A program made the position numbers and the translations under genes. From Agapetus fuscipes (Eukaryota; Arthropoda; Insecta; Trichoptera; Glossosomatidae), in the NCBI GenBank assembly GCA_951799405.1, contig OX637337.1, forward strand, positions 17,358,347 through 17,422,346: a stretch of 64,000 bases of DNA, written 5' to 3'. Position 1 is the stretch's first letter. Every line of letters begins with the position of its first letter. Shown here one piece after another: positions 45,222 through 56,296 of the stretch. The notes under the pieces are model-generated. The model worked only from the letters and a program-made list of their open reading frames with translations. It was not told the origin of the DNA and did not search any database.

Positions 45222-45677
45222 CTAAATTATATTACTATATATCAATGCATGAGGCACATACAGCAACGTGAGCTCGGCATTCTCGGTATTTTTAAACCGG
45301 TAAGTTTCCTGGAAGGGAAGTCGCCTTGCGTTCAGCAGGCCGCTGACCCTGAGTGAGAGACTATAGGGCAACTCTCGGTATAAACCAGCTATTGTATGTG
45401 TGCGTACTCCGCGCTGCTGTTCCCATAACAATTTCCTCACCGTGCCCGAGTGCAAACTTCCCTGCAGGATGCGCCAAGCGGTGGAAGCTTGACGGTAATT
45501 GATTCCCGAGAATGCTAACTCAATTGCGCAGGATTTTTTACTCGAGTTGTAGGTACGGTTTCTTTGTGTATATTGTGATGATGATAATAATGGTTTCTCC
45601 GTTTTGTGAAAATAAATGGATCTCTCAAGGAGCGCTGAACCGTTAGTTGTGGAGTAAAGTTGAACCATCGTCCACAT
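45222..45677 (-). other. Unrecognised 151-codon open frame
   Basis: Open on the - strand, with a GC-richer core at 45290-45470. The translation includes LYRELPYSLSLRVSGLLNAR then RLPFQETYRFKNTENAELTL. I do not recognise a family. There is no clear acceptor or start and no neighbours to guide it. It could be a host exon, a retroelement end or chance. Confidence 0.3.
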
Positions 45678-45848
45678 AAGCGTGGTCTTTAAACAACATA
45701 ATATTCATTTTGCACAGGCCTCATTAACCAAGGTTATATCCCACAATTTGCCGAATAAAACCTGAGTATGACTTGATAAACTTAGTAAGTAGTATCATCA
45801 AACTTTGGACAGTTGGCAATATAATGATCGTCAAGCCCTGTGTATACA

Positions 45849-46085
45849 TAGTTCAGTAGCTAGAATGCTTGCATTCCTCACCGAGTGCTAGGATTCGATC
45901 CTCACCAAGGGTATCAAAAATGGTATCCCGTTTTGGTGTTTATTTCAAAAACCCAAAATAAAATACTGACAAGATCAGCCTTCACACAAAGTGAGACCCA
46001 ACCCCTTTCTGAACTGGGAAACCCCCACTTCAACTTAAGTGGTTGCTGTAAAAATAAATTAGTTCCACTCACCACATCCTTCGGG
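45849..46085 (+). mobile_element. SA SINE, diverged
   Basis: A decayed head (TAGTTCAGTAGCTAGAATGC; box B-like GGATTCGATCCTC) is followed by GTTTTGGTGTTTATTTCAAA, CTGGGAAACCCCCACTTCAA and a shortened 3' end. Confidence 0.75.
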
Positions 46086-46496
46086 AACAAAGCGGGAAAA
46101 TGTTATTTTGGTTTCTATTTGCAGCTAGCCAACCCGACTTCATAAAAATATATGTTATCTACAATCGACATCTTATTTATGTGTATTTGTGTAGGTATGT
46201 TTGTAGTGATATTCTTAATAATAATATATTGGTGTTTTCTTGGACTCCGATGCTGTCAGATAAAATAAAATTCCAGATTATCTCGAATGGTTTTTTTTTA
46301 CTGACAATGGTTGAGCGATATTAATTTAATCATGCCAAGTTCATTACAGTATAAAATCAACCAAACAATTCCTTTATAATCATCAGCTCGATAGCCATGG
46401 GTGCACCTTGGCTGAATCCAGGATTCTCCTCTTCTCTATATTACAGTTTAGGTCGACCTTTTTCAAAAATGAGAAAGACCTTATCATCTTTCGCAG

Positions 46497-46719
46497 TGCG
46501 CCATTACGACAATTTCTGCTGCCATTGCACCAGATTTGAAACTATCTCTCGAGGCTATCATTGCTGAGGTAAACAAAGGCGTCTCTGATGATGCTATCAT
46601 GTCTGTAGTTGGACCCGACCCCGGGAATAAGGTCATGGCTAATGGGAGGCCTGCTCGAGCAAAAATGTGGGAAAACCACACTGATCTATATTTCTCGACT
46701 GCTCAACCCATTCTTTACG
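46497..46719 (+). other. Exon-like open block, unknown
   Basis: Bounded by TTATCATCTTTCGCAG and ACG|GTAATA, this 223-nt block is open for 74 codons plus one base. It reads AAIAPDLKLSLEAIIAEVNK then GVSDDAIMSVVGPDPGNKVM and WENHTDLYFSTAQPILYG. Composition looks coding (few low-complexity runs), but I do not recognise the protein and no partner exon is evident. It could also be transposon-derived. Confidence 0.3.
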
Positions 46720-46854
46720 GTAATAATTTTGATAATTTTTTAAAAGGCTTCAGGTAAGATGTGGTCTAAATTTAACGATAATAATAAAGGTCTTTATTAT
46801 ATTTTTTGGTGTTGATCTGTTAACACAGTGAAAGTCCATTTTTTTTAAATATTT

Positions 46855-46960
46855 AAAAAATTTAAATGCCTCATTAGGCGAAAATGTTCGAGCAAAAACA
46901 AAAAGAATAAAGTGAGTTAAAACCATGTTGTACCATTTGAATTTTTTAAATATTTAAAAA
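46855..46960 (+). repeat. Relative of the 4515 hairpin MITE
   Basis: AATGCCTCATTAGGCGAAAATG and AAGTGAGTTAAAACCATGTT parallel the right part of the element at 4600-4665. Confidence 0.5.
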
Positions 46961-47309
46961 AAGGTCTTTATTGTTTATTTTCAAAATGTACATAGTAATA
47001 TTAAAATTTAAAAAATCTAAATACTATAAACACTCCCCATAGTTAGCGAGTCATGGGCACGCTTCTGACCTAGAGATTCTTGTTTTGTCGTGTCGTTATT
47101 TTTAACTTCACGGGAAGGCCTTTCGTCACTTGTAAAATATATTATAGCTCTGCATGAGTATCCATTTGCTGTGGGTCCTTCTGACATATACCTACACACA
47201 GGACGGAAATGAGGAGGGCTTGAGCATACAGTCGCCTTCTTGTGAGCATACACTTAATATGAATCCTTAATGTTGATATTGTATATCTGCAGTTTTTTTA
47301 AAAATATGT

Positions 47310-47600
47310 ATAGATGTATTGTGTGTTGTCAGATTTATTTATGGTCATGCAAGGGTTACGTGGTGCATGCACACCGCCCACTATTAGCGCGATGATGCAG
47401 GCTAAGCAGCGAACACAGTGCGCGGCTGCTGGCTGCTCATGCTCATGCTCATGCTCGTGCTCATGCTCACGCATAATTGCTGCTTGTCCCAGTCCGTGTT
47501 GCAGGATGTAGTGCCCCTCGCGCCCACTCGTTACCAGCTACCAGGCAACGGCGGCTGTCAAACTCTCGTGCTTCAAGACACGCCAGTGAAAAGGATTGGA
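47310..47600. other. GC-rich island with hexamer repeat
   Basis: A TGCTCA(T/C)-type hexamer is repeated about six times at 47434-47472 within an unusually GC-rich 290 bp. Open frames on the + strand are unfamiliar. Confidence 0.4.
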
Positions 47601-47604
47601 AAAT

Positions 47605-47800
47605 TTCTCTTCTCTTGGTTAAAAAATGAATGGGCCTTTACAAAAACCGGTCACCAAAGGTCCATCCAGATTCATAGTAACTGGGTCTTCTTTGAGAATT
47701 GGCGCTTTTTATAGCGAAGACTGAGCTTGCAAAGGACTTCTTAAAAAAACAATTTCTTAAAAAAACAGTGCTGTATACAGCTAAATAAACAATCCTAATA
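47605..47800 (+). mobile_element. SB SINE 3' part
   Basis: CTTTACAAAAACCGGTCACC, GTAACTGGGTCTTCTTTGAG and a decayed AACAGTGCTGTATACAGCTA tail; the head is missing. Confidence 0.7.
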
Positions 47801-47834
47801 ATAAACATCTAAATTTTACAGTACGATAACCCTG

Positions 47835-47985
47835 GTTAGCTCTTCCATTATACGACAGCCTGCCACCAATCCGTTCAGCCCCCTTTTCTGGGTCTTCTCA
47901 CTTCCTGCGCGCCTTTGGGTCCGTCATCACAACCATCCTTACCAGGCTCTGATGGTCCTTTCACTGGATGTTACATTGCTACCCA
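47835..47985 (-). mobile_element. LD LINE fragment
   Basis: GGGTCTTCTCACTTCCTGCG, GGGTCCGTCATCACAACC and CCAGGCTCTGATGGTC match LD in order. Confidence 0.65.
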
Positions 47986-48334
47986 ACCAATGTGGTTATG
48001 ACTGATATTTAACATTATATTTAAGGACCCATATTTTCGGATTTTGTGCCACTGTAAAGCTGATAATGGTACACAGTTTAGCAGACACTGCAATAGTGGT
48101 TGACCAGATCCCACTGACCAGAAGCAATACTGTCACTGCCGATACTCGTTTCTACAGTGTGCCCTGTTCATCCACACATAGACTATAGTCCACACAACTA
48201 ATTAATATGTTGACTAAAGCTGCTTCAAACTGGATTATGTTTAACTTAAATAAAAGTTACGTTGGCTTAGTTTACGACCGATATTGATCCAAGTTGAAGT
48301 AGTACCTATACTTCAAAATAATTGCAAAATTATT

Positions 48335-48575
48335 TACTTGGTTGGTATGAGGCTGACCACCCATACTGTAAAAAAATGGTTCACTTTGCCAATGTCACCC
48401 CTGTTTCACAGGGAAGGTCGGCAAAAGTTGCAGGTTTTATGTTAATTTGAGGTTTGATTTTAACTTGTAAATACACACTCAGCATTTGTAAACGCGAACT
48501 TACGCGCGTCTGTTTGAGGGCAAGCATTTGATATGAGTTTTGAATGTTAATATATCTTTGCAACTTAGATTATAG
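48335..48575 (+). repeat. RL repeat copy
   Basis: From TTGGTTGGTATGAGGCTGAC to CTTTGCAACTTAGATTATAG with small indels (GTTTCACAGGGAAGG). Confidence 0.88.
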
Positions 48576-48829
48576 CATTACAAACAAAAATTGTTGGTAC
48601 CTAGGTGTTTGGTGACAGATTGGGAAAAAAATATTTTTGTACGAACGGTTCAATCGTGAATGAATATGGAAAATCAATAATTTGTACCAACGGGAAATTC
48701 ATTCACGTAATCGGTTGTACATTCATGTAAGTATTTTTACCCATCCTGTAAGGCATTTTACAGGATGCAATGCACTTGCGACCGAAACGTTATCCGCTTC
48801 TATTAGTTTACGGAAATAAGTTATGATGA

Positions 48830-49440
48830 TGATGGCCAAGTGGACAAGAGAGGCATTGGGTCAGTGATGCAGACGCCTCAGGGAGCAGTCACGCTCTGAA
48901 TCTATACCTCATCAACAAGGAGCTCTGTGACATCTACAAAGAGCCCGATGTGATCAGTTCAATCAAAATAGGGCGCCTGTAGTAAAGTCTTAAAATTAGA
49001 ATGGACGATGGAAGCCCATTAAGCGCCTGAAACTCTAAAGGCAGTGTAAACGCGGTGCTATGACAAAACCGTCAAAGACAACTCATCCACAGACAGCTCG
49101 GCCATGGAAAAATCGGTCAAACGACAGTTCGTCCACACGACTTTTCGGTTAGTGATATAAAATTTCAATTTCAAGTAATTTCAACTAACTCACCAGCTCG
49201 TAGTCTAGTGGTTAACACTTCTGACTCGTAAATGGAAGGTTTTGGGTTCGAATTCCGGCAGAGCACACAAAATATATCATTTATATTTTCAAATATGCTC
49301 TTCGCTGGGTGAAAAATTCATCTACATTTACCAAAGACCGGTCAGATGACGATGAACTTAGATTATAGACGATGGCACAGCCAAGCGGACAAGAGAGGCA
49401 TTGGGTCAGCGATGTGGACGCCATGTGGGGCAGTCACACC
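48830..49440 (+). repeat. Duplicated repeat fragments flanking an SB head
   Basis: GGACAAGAGAGGCATTGGGT and the following GCAGTCAC block occur at about 48840-48895 and 49385-49430. Between them, 49050-49140 has a GACAGTTCGTCCACA / ACAGCTCGGCCATG stutter whose relative ends the window (63975-64000). 49193-49345 is an SB head with a good box B (GGGTTCGAATTCCG). Confidence 0.6.
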
Positions 49441-49589
49441 TCATGGCTTACTAATTATGCGGTCTGGAGCATTTACATCTGTAATCTAAGTTGTTGGGAT
49501 GAGTTAGCATATCAGGTTCACAGCTCGCGTTTAAATGGGTAAAAGAACTTCAAGTGAATATGAGCTGTATATCTGTTGCAGCTATCTAG

Positions 49590-49815
49590 TATAATCTAAG
49601 TCGCAAAGAAATATTGACATATAAGATTCATATTAAATGTATGCTCACACGCAGGAAAGTGTAAGTTCGCAATTACACATGTTACGTGTGAACTTACAAC
49701 AATAAAACCCAAATCGCAAATGAACATATACCCTGTCGCCTTTGCTTGAAACAGGGGGGGCATTGGCAAAGTGAATCATTTTTTACAGTATGGGTTGTCA
49801 GCCTCATACCAACGA
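49590..49815 (-). repeat. RL repeat copy
   Basis: TATAATCTAAGTCGCAAAGA to GGGTTGTCAGCCTCATACCA; the ATAAGTCAAGG end is lost. Confidence 0.8.
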
Positions 49816-50882
49816 AGATGTGCGAGTAGATAAAATAAATTACAAATACTGCCAAGTCTATCAGATTGAATTTACATTTATTCAAAAATATAACCAAAAT
49901 ATACAATGATTTTATTAAATTTGTATTTTAATCTAAATTCCGTCACTGACCTTCATAGCTTTAAATGAATTGTTACATTGTAGTTGTAGCCCAGTAAATT
50001 ATATCAATGCATACAATTATATATTTTCGGACCATAGCAAACAAGCTTTATACATAAAAACGGTTGAATCCAACGCATGTTTTGACGGTAAATAGATGTG
50101 TACAGGTAGGTATACTCGTACACGGCTTAAAATGAATCTAGATGACAGCTAAAGGAGGGTGCTGTTATACCTTTGCAGCCTTCAAACTCTTTAAATCCAT
50201 AGATTTTTTTTTATTAGATTGTACATAATCCTACCTGATGATGACCTACATATAAGGTCGAACACGCTAGTATTTTTTTTTAATATAAAACTTTTTAAAT
50301 AAATTATTATGAAAATAAACAGTATTTGATTTGAATTAATCCTTAAAATTATAATATTAAACGCAATATGAATTTTCACAGTGTTAATCCACAAACAATA
50401 CAAAATATAGATATTATTTTGTTTTTCTTCTAACTAAGCACTTCTTAAATTTTAGCAATACTGTTGACATCACATTGGACTATCATAACTCATAAGTGGT
50501 GTTTAACAAGATGGCGACGTTAGTTACGATTTTCCCCACGTTTAATTTAAGCCGTGTCGATCCGTAGATAAATAAAATAGATAATTATGCCTACCTATCT
50601 ATAATGTATTTACTTGTACATTGAATGAAATAGGTACACGAATTTATTTACGAAAATTATTCATGTACACAAGTACGTTCCAGTAGAGTTGACTCTAACC
50701 AAAATATAATAGATTTTATATACGTTTGCGAAGCCAATGTTTTCATTCTATTTTATTTTTTCTGGTCCCTAGCAAATGAATTTTGAATGTATTCAACGCA
50801 TCTCGAGTCTGTCATACCTACCCTAGATTTTTCCTAATGTTTGATTTTTATATTTTTTAGAAACCAATTAGAAACCAGAAAG
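49816..50882. other. AT-rich DNA, nothing recognised
   Basis: No repeats, exons or inverted structures of note. A possible acceptor (TTTATATTTTTTAG) lies at about 50861, just before the minisatellite. Confidence 0.4.
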
Positions 50883-51810
50883 ATGGCTGGTACAACAAGG
50901 CACTGCCTTTACAAGAGGATAGCAACCAACAGAGACAGGTGGCTTGCACAACAAGACACTGACTTTACAAGAGGATGGAAACCAACAGAGACAGGTGGCT
51001 TGCACAACAAGACACTGCCTTTACAAGAGGATGGAAACCAACAGAGAAAGGTGGCTGGCACAACAAGGCACTGCCTTTACAAGAGGTTGGCAACCAACAG
51101 AGACAGGTGGCTGGCACAACAAGGCACTGCCTTTACAAGAGGTTGGCAACCAACAGAGACAGGTGGCTTGCACAACAAGACACTGCCTTTACAAGAGGAT
51201 GGAAACCAACAGAGAAAGGTGGCTGGCACAACAAGGCACTGCCTTTACAAGAGGTTGGCAACCAACAGAGACAGGTGGCTGGCACAACAAGGCACTGCCT
51301 TTACAAGAGGATGGAAACCAACAGAGAAAGGTGGCTGGCACAACAAGGCACTGCCTTTACAAGAGGTTGGCAACCAACAGAGACAGGTGGCTGGCACAAC
51401 AAGGCACTGCCTTTACAAGAGGTTGGCAACCAACAGAGACAGGTAGCTGGCACAACAAGGCACTGCCTTTACAAGAGGTTGGCAACCAACAGAGACAGGT
51501 GGTTGGCACAACAAGGCACTGCCTTTACAAGAGGTTGGCAACCAACAGAGACAGGTGGCTTGCACAACAATACACTGCCTTTACAAGAGGATGGAAACCA
51601 ACAGAGAAAGGTGGCTGGCACAACAAGGCACTGCCTTTACAAGAGGTTGGCAACCAACAGAGACAGGTGGCTGGCACAACAAGGCACTGCCTTTACAAGA
51701 GGATGGAAACCAACAGAGACAGGTGGCTGGCACAACAAGGCACTGCCTTTACAAGAGGATGGCAACCAACAGAGACAGATGGCTGACACTACAAGGTACT
51801 GCCTCTAGAA
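50883..51810 (+). repeat. 56-bp minisatellite, about 16.5 units
   Basis: The unit is 56 bp, containing CAACAAGGCACTGCCTTTAC then AAGAGGTTGGCAACCAACAG and AGACAGGTGG. Two sequence types intermix: GGTTGGCAACC...GAGACAGG and GGATGGAAACC...GAGAAAGG. Since 56 is not a multiple of 3 and the unit has no stop in any forward frame, all three + frames stay open (201, 280 and 277 codons), each with a period of 56 residues over three units. I see no start context, flanking exon or family match that shows translation. Confidence 0.95.
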
Positions 51811-52256
51811 GATGATGATATACCAACATGAAGTATCGACCAATATGGGAATCGACATGCAATTATTTAGTACTATAACATTGCGTCTAATATTCAGGTT
51901 ATGGCTTCATTCACGTCCATTTTCATTGCATCGGTTTCACACCAATGGCTGCAACAACAAAAAAACCAACGCTTCCATAACAAGCTCACGCATTGTGCTC
52001 AAGAAAAAAAGAACTTCGCGTCTTTGAAAGACTCTGTTCTGTTTTTGTTTCGCTCTGATGATAGCGGGAAAGAAAGACAAGGAAAGCGTGGCTGAGCCAA
52101 TAAAAGACGAATCAAGGCCGTGACAAAAAAGTGAGCCATCCATTGAAGCATAAAATTTCTTCTTCTCATTATGTTTCTTCAATTAAGATTGAATCGTCAT
52201 GACTGTCATAATCAGGACTTAATAGCAATTTGCACCTTCGATATTTTCTTTTTCAG

Positions 52257-52460
52257 GAATCCTATACGGGAGATCCCCCAGGTTTCAGAGAATCTGAAGA
52301 TCTACGACACATGTGAGTGTAGGTACTGTACCCCGAGTATGAAAAAATACATTCCCCTCGATCGCGTAAATAAAAAAATGTATCGAGTAGAAGACGGCCC
52401 AGTGAGTTGTTTTCAGATATTTTTTCGATTTACGCCATCGCAAAAATATACCATTTTGCG
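52257..52460 (+). other. Candidate cysteine-rich exon, possibly GAS2-like
   Basis: A good acceptor (TTTTCTTTTTCAG, ending 52256) opens a frame reading ENLKIYDTCECRYCTPSMKK then RVNKKMYRVEDGP. Donors are at 52399/52400 (CCCA|GTGAGT) or 52460/52461 (GCGAG|GTGAGT). A C-x-C-x2-C cluster followed by a +YR+ED strand loosely recalls a GAS2/GAR domain. The longer form would end where that domain's glycine-rich turn is expected. No partner exons were found, so this is tentative. Confidence 0.3.
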
Positions 52461-52892
52461 AGGTGAGTTTACGCATTTTTGTATACTCAGAGTTCTGATC
52501 CTTTATATAATAGGTGTTAGCTGCGTAGTGTTGTGTAGTGTGTTTCGTTGCTTTTGTTTTGAGAAACTTAAATGAAGTGGGAACACAGATACCGGTAACT
52601 TGTTCGATAAATCCACATGATAAATCAGTTTGGCAAAGGAATGAGTCATGAAGACACCAAGTTCTCATAGTATTAATATCGACTGCAAAAAGAGGAATGT
52701 GAGTCGGTCTATGTGTTGCCCTTGTTGTGACTAGAGGAAGAGGAAAATATGAGGTTATATCATCAGAACAGACACCGTTATATTACCGATAGAGGAGGCT
52801 GAGCATTCCAACCCTCCTTCTTTGCTCAAGTAGGTTGGTTGTGAGAGTAGGGTCATCAATGAGCTTCACTGCTTTTCTTTTCTGCACAGAAT

Positions 52893-53146
52893 CTAATCTA
52901 ATCTAAGCTGCAAAGATATATATCATTTAAGATTTACATTAAATGCATTCCCACAAGCAGACATGTATAATTTCGCGCTAACACATGCCGCATGTGGGCC
53001 TACAATATAAAAACCCAATCTCAAATGAACATAAGCCCTGCAACTCTTGCCGTCCTTCCCTGAAACAGGGCTGACATTGGCAAAGTGAACCATTTTTTTT
53101 TTAAAGTATGGGTGGTCAGCCGCATACCAACCTATAAGTCAAGCAA
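52893..53146 (-). repeat. RL repeat copy
   Basis: CTAATCTAATCTAAGCTGCA to CCTATAAGTCAAGCAAC. Subfamily with GCGCTAACACATGCCGCATG, shared with 58185 and 62218. Confidence 0.88.
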
Positions 53147-54466
53147 CAGAATCAAATTGGTTTATCAGTCTCTTTGACATATCTGACCAGATATGACCAT
53201 TGTACTCAATAATGGGGCGAATTCGGCATTTGTACTGCTACACAAAATTTCCGAAATCTACTCTTGGACCAAGCACATTAATCAAAGATCACAATGAATA
53301 ATAAGATGCTCAGAATCTGGCGACCGCTTTGGAGACATTATTGATGTCTTCCAGCCTGAAGAAGAACAACAATATAATCTGATGAATAATAATTGGTGAA
53401 AACATTTTAAATAACAGTTTTCTCTGTACTTTACAAAATGAACAACGTTTTTTAGTCACGGTTCAAGCTTACAATGGCGCCATATATTATATAGTTAAGC
53501 TTGTTAGTACAGTTGCTTTTTTGTATTTTTTTGGTCCATTGTATAAAAACTCCAACATATTCATCAGTGTACCTAACGAGAGTTTTGTGTCCAGCAGCTC
53601 GAGTATAAAACTTTTAGTAAATTCCCCTCGATCGCGTAAATTAGCAGTCGGGGAACTTTTTTAACCATTACCCCAAAATATTTTTGCCTAAGTCGATATT
53701 ACCTGCATTTTATTTATATCGATGATATTACCCCTTCCCTCCATTTTTAAAAGAAGACAATCAATGTATATTTAGATAAACATAATGCTTTTAATTAATT
53801 TACACGGAATATAAAAAAATAGTTACATGAAAATAGTAAGTATGTAATAGACAAACAAAATAAAATACTCAAATTGGATCAAACGCTCATTTGAGGTGCT
53901 ATTTTGCTTCACATACATTTATTGGTAAACGGTTTTATACCTACTTGGGACACAGTTGGGAGGCGTATTGTGCGGAAGAGTTACAATAAAATAGTGCATA
54001 ATAGAATTTATCACAATGAGAATCATTTGTACTTTTTTTACATAAAAAATACTTTTGCAATTCGTTAACGGGAGTTTTATTTCGGTAAATTCCTATTGCT
54101 TGTTTTGTTTACATCCGAAGGGGTCAGGTTCTATCTAAGATACGAAGGTGCAACACTGCCAATTATTTGGATCGTGTATTTTGCACTGTCGAGTGTCGGT
54201 CTTCTATTGTGGAATGCCTTATCGCTAGAACTGAGAGCGGCTTAACTTTGCAATGCCCTTGCAGTGATTTCACAAAACAACACACCAAAAATTGTCTTCT
54301 TATAATCTTCATTAAAATATACGAAAAAATATTATTTTTAAGTACTTAGTACTTTTTTTATTGATAAAGCAAAATAAAAGTTTTTCCTCACGGGTTGAGT
54401 TAAGTTATCTCGAGCGCTTTCGAAGAGTTAACAAATAACACACCAAGTATTTTTAACATATTATAA
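53147..54466. other. Intergenic, nothing firm
   Basis: AT-rich. ATTCCCCTCGATCGCGTAAA at 53621-53640 repeats exactly a string inside the candidate exon at 52350-52370, so that exon's sequence exists in at least two places here. Confidence 0.45.
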
Positions 54467-54594
54467 GGCCCCGTATTTTCAACGTTAGTATAGTGACTTT
54501 ATACTGAGTGAAAAGGACACACTAATGTCAATAGTGTGGGTAGTTTTTTTAATCAGTTTAAAGCCACATATGCTAACGTTGAAAATACTGGGCC
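54467..54594. mobile_element. 128-bp MITE of the TANGO6-intron transposon family
   Basis: Ends GGCCCCGTATTTTCAACG and, inverted, GGCCCAGTATTTTCAACG; a perfect TAA duplication flanks it (54464-54466, 54595-54597). The inverted right end continues TTAGCATATG, as the left end of the 24057 element continues TTAGCATACG. Non-coding. Confidence 0.85.
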
Positions 54595-54653
54595 TAAGTT
54601 GTCTATGTATCACGGCATAAACTATACTATTATCCGATAATATATTCATGTTT

Positions 54654-54745
54654 TGATCAGTCATAGTCTAGTGGTTAACGACACAAACTCGAAATCGTAA
54701 GGTAGTGGGTTCAATCATCAGCGGAGTAGGAAGAAAGAAAAATAT
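54654..54745 (+). mobile_element. SB SINE head only
   Basis: CATAGTCTAGTGGTTAACGA and box B-like GTGGGTTCAATCATC; the body diverges after GCGGAGTAGGA. Confidence 0.55.
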
Positions 54746-54847
54746 TTTCAAAAAATATCTCCGCTTTCAAAGTAGATTGGTAAATTTAATGGACTCAGCA
54801 CAATTTTTTCTAGGCGGGAAAACGCTACACTTGTCTGGAACTACGGC

Positions 54848-55341
54848 GATACCAAAATGTTTGCTTGCCTTTCCCCTAGCAACCCGGACGTGTGACATCA
54901 CAATATTATCTACTTCAATTCATGTGCGGACTCATTGCATTTCTCGTCACGATATTTTTTAAACACATTAAGCTACTTGATTGAATAGTGGTGATTACAG
55001 CTATTGCTTAGGTCGAATGTTAATTTTGACAGTTAGCAGATTAGTTGACAGTTATAAAGTATGCAAGAAATGACAGTTAGGTGTGAATGAATTTTAATGA
55101 ATAAAAAAATATATTTGGGTCGTATGGAGATTAAAGTTTTAACTGTTTTCGATCACTGTTACATTTCAGTACTTTATCTCAAAAAATATCACAATTTTTT
55201 CACGCATACCACGTCATAACCTAATGTCTGAGATGTTAGGATACATTGCCATTTAAGATTCATTAGACTCCATTCCAAAATTTTAAATAAACATTATGCA
55301 TTGAAATCTTTTTAAAAAATGTATTTGAAACTTATCTAAAC
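54848..55341. other. Short repeat, then unrecognised DNA
   Basis: 54875-54945 (TTGCCTTTCCCCTAGCAACC and CAATATTATCTACTTCAATTC) matches 41020-41095. The rest is AT-rich and blank. Confidence 0.45.
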
Positions 55342-55920
55342 TAATCCATCTATAAGCAAAGCCGCAAAGATGTATTAACATTTTAAAGTTCATATTTAAT
55401 GCATGCCCACAAATAGATACATGCCATTCAAGCTTACAAAATCATGCTGGTTGTGTAATTACAAATTTAAAGACTAAACCTAAAATGAAAATGAACCCTG
55501 AAACTCTTGCCGCCATTCCCTGAAACAGGGGTGACTTTGGAAAAGTGAACCGCAACGCAAAACGCAACTAAGCTACACATATAGTGTAACTTCCTGCCGC
55601 GCTATCCCCGAAGGGGTCGCATGTGGCGAGTTAAACCTATTTATTTTTACAGGTAAGGGGGCCGGCCTTACGCCAACCACTTCAGTTGAAGTGGAGGTTT
55701 CCCAGCTCCCGAGAGTGCTGGTACTCATTTCTTGTGAAGACTGAGTAAACCTTGTCGAAACCACCGAAACGGGAAATCATTTCTGACACCCTCGGTGGGA
55801 TTCGAACCCGAGCTTTCGGCATGGAATGCAAGCACTCTACCACCTGAGCTATCGACCGGACTAAACCGAACCAATTTTTACAATAAAGATTGCCAGCGTT
55901 ACACCAACCTATGAGTCATA
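55342..55920 (-). repeat. RL copy interrupted by a full SA SINE
   Basis: RL runs 55342-55551 and resumes 55868-55920. Between them SA occupies 55552-55867, bounded by a GAACC duplication (55547-55551, 55868-55872). The SA head at about 55860-55795 has box A TAGCTCAGGTGGTAGAG and box B GGTTCGAATCCC. The order shows SA moved after this RL copy was in place. Confidence 0.88.
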
Positions 55921-56296
55921 GATGAATTAAATTGTCTTTATACGTTGGATTAACTGTTTTTATTTTAATTTAATCTAATTTAAATTGTCATTAAAACACA
56001 CAAGCATGCAATCGAAATGGAGCGTTTTTTCAATCGTTCGGAGATCGCATTTTTTAATGCGGTAACGGTAAGCCCATGCAACAAAGAAATCACAGCTGCC
56101 GAGACAGTAATTAAGTAAGTAACTCCATTCTACCATCAGCTGGAATATTCATATTTTGGTTTATTTTCTACACTCTGTTTGAGATGAACAATAATTGCTT
56201 GTTGTTAGTTACTGTCCAGCCCACTTGCACGCAACACTTACTAAACTACTTGCTCGTGTAAACAGGTCACAAGAAATCTCCAAGTTGATCATTTTT
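55921..56296. other. Nothing recognised
   Basis: No repeat or exon identified. Confidence 0.4.

Noticed and set aside
49193..49265. A second tRNA-like sequence with a good box B
   Set aside because: It is the head of an SB SINE followed by the SB body.
50883..51810. CRISPR-like array
   Set aside because: Units are directly abutting with no unique spacers, in a eukaryotic genome.
50841..51815. Coding gene for a Gln/Thr-rich repeat protein
   Set aside because: All three frames are equally open because of the 56-bp period, so openness alone is not evidence of coding.
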